7,105 nt of DNA from contig DAOVBK010000077.1 of the NCBI GenBank assembly GCA_030670605.1, positions 1-7,105 on the forward strand, given 5' to 3'. Positions 6,775-7,105 of this stretch are shown piece after piece; position 1 is the first letter of the stretch; each line of letters starts with the position of its first letter. The notes under the pieces are model-generated. The model was not told where the DNA came from. It searched no databases and saw only the letters and a list, made by a program, of their open reading frames with translations. The stretch comes from Candidatus Stahliibacteriota bacterium. GTDB taxonomy: Bacteria > Hydrothermota > Tepidihabitantia > SM23-42. The position numbers and the translations under genes were made by a program.

Positions 6775-6796
6775 GCAGAGTAAACTCTGCCACTAC
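6775..6796 (-). repeat. REP-like module 2: GTAGTG plus a 7-2-7 palindrome, inverted
   Basis: Read on the minus strand, GTAGTG (6791-6796) is followed by GCAGAGT-TT-ACTCTGC (6775-6790). It has the same leader and the same 7-2-7 geometry as module 1, but different stem bases that still pair perfectly. It lies in the opposite orientation, enclosing copy A of the octamer repeat. Confidence 0.5.
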
Positions 6797-6802
6797 AGAT
6801 TT

Positions 6803-6884
6803 AGTCCTATGGTCGGATAGTCGTATGGTCTGATAGTCAAATCATTGGTGTGACGATACGACAATAAGACGATCGGACTAATAA
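6803..6884. repeat. 8-bp phased GTC/GAC palindrome, copy B
   Basis: GTC at 6804, 6812, 6820, 6828 and 6836 and GAC at 6852, 6860, 6868 and 6876 lie on an 8-bp grid. The 68 bp at 6803-6870 match 6679-6746 of copy A with 8 mismatches by my count. Copy B has four GAC units where A has five, then ends in the same GACTAATA. Confidence 0.8.
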
Positions 6885-6909
6885 AACCATGCAACCATCC
6901 TAACCATTC

Positions 6910-6944
6910 GCCATTGGCAACTAGCCATCAGCCATATGCCATCA
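6910..6944. repeat. GCCATnn heptad array
   Basis: Five 7-bp units, four of them GCCATnn (6910, 6924, 6931, 6938) and one degenerate (GCAACTA, 6917). Looser CCAT spacings continue leftwards to 6887. The tract has no open reading frame worth calling. Confidence 0.6.
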
Positions 6945-6974
6945 GTGTTCGAGCGTGCTCGACAAGGCTCGAAC
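6942..6974. repeat. Third, diverged REP-like module with an alternative hairpin
   Basis: The 16 bp TCGAGCGTGCTCGACA at 6949-6964 are identical to 6652-6667 of module 1, here preceded by TCAGTG instead of GTAGTG. GTTCGAG (6947-6953) can alternatively pair with CTCGAAC (6968-6974), so two mutually exclusive hairpins are possible. Confidence 0.5.
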
Positions 6975-6991
6975 AGTAACAAAGATTACCC

Positions 6992-7085
6992 TTCGAGCGA
7001 ACGTAGTGAGTCGAGAAGTTCCTTAGTGTGGGTTCTCGATTCGCGCGTTGCGCTCACTCGAACAATAATTATGTATTCTTCGAGT
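6992..7085. repeat. TTCGAG/CTCGAA inverted-repeat cluster
   Basis: TTCGAG (6992-6997) faces CTCGAA (7057-7062), and inside them TCGAGAA (7011-7017) faces TTCTCGA (7033-7039) around a 15-nt loop. A further TTCGAGT (7079-7085) can pair with ACTCGAA (7056-7062). These nested arms suggest a folded intergenic element with alternative pairings. No coding potential is seen here. Confidence 0.55.
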
Positions 7086-7088
7086 AAG

Positions 7089-7105
7089 CCCTATCGTAGA
7101 TAGGG
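7089..7105. repeat. Perfect 7-bp hairpin at the window edge
   Basis: CCCTATC (7089-7095) and GATAGGG (7099-7105) flank a 3-nt loop. The feature ends exactly at the end of the window, so whether it has a longer stem or a following U-run cannot be seen. Confidence 0.5.

Noticed and set aside
6600..6900. Possible CRISPR array, because short motifs recur regularly
   Set aside because: The recurring unit is 8 bp with no unique spacers of 25-40 bp, and the motif flips strand at the centre of each copy. This is a phased palindrome, not a repeat-spacer array.
6526..7105. tRNA, rRNA or riboswitch in the long non-coding stretch
   Set aside because: No cloverleaf with CCA end or T-loop motif, no rRNA segment and no riboswitch core was recognised; the structure is explained by repeats.

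Overview
The window carries one compact block of seven bacterial housekeeping genes, all on the minus strand, with a repeat-rich non-coding stretch at each end. Reading in the direction of transcription (right to left) the order is: Crp/Fnr-family regulator, prfA (release factor 1), prmC (release-factor methyltransferase), nadK (NAD kinase), recN (DNA-repair SMC-like ATPase), a pgsA-like CDP-alcohol phosphatidyltransferase, and dapF (diaminopimelate epimerase). From prfA onward the genes overlap or nearly touch: prfA/prmC by about 29 bp, prmC/nadK by 4 bp (ATGA), nadK/recN by 8 bp, recN/pgsA with a short gap, pgsA/dapF by 4 bp (ATGA). This is almost certainly one operon. The regulator gene lies 55 bp upstream of prfA with no terminator visible between them, so it may be the first gene of the same transcript.

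The organism is a bacterium with moderate GC. DapF points to the diaminopimelate/lysine and peptidoglycan pathway. The DapF loop ERGVEDET is of a type I recall from Bacteroidetes-like sequences. The gene order and the style of the intergenic repeats remind me of poorly cultured candidate-phylum genomes such as the WOR-3/Stahlbacteria group. That placement is a guess; nothing in the window fixes the phylum.

Layout: 1-154 is non-coding, with a GGTC/GACC palindrome, heptad repeats, a nested hairpin and a probable terminator for the operon. 155-5792 holds the six tightly packed genes dapF to prfA. 5848-6480 is the regulator gene, with a sigma70-like promoter and a strong ribosome binding site at 6481-6525. 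6526-7105 has no credible gene and is unusually structured: a 14-bp hairpin made of two self-palindromic arms, a 152-bp concentric dyad built of 8-bp phased GTC/GAC units and flanked by two inverted REP-like hairpin modules, a second related octamer palindrome, a GCCATnn heptad array, and a cluster of TTCGAG/CTCGAA inverted repeats.

Functionally the genes share no single pathway. PrfA and PrmC are a direct enzyme/substrate pair. NadK, PgsA and DapF supply NADP, phospholipid and cell-wall/lysine precursors, and RecN serves double-strand break repair. No defence, mobile-protein or secondary-metabolism system is present. The part most worth a second look is the right-hand non-coding element, not the genes.
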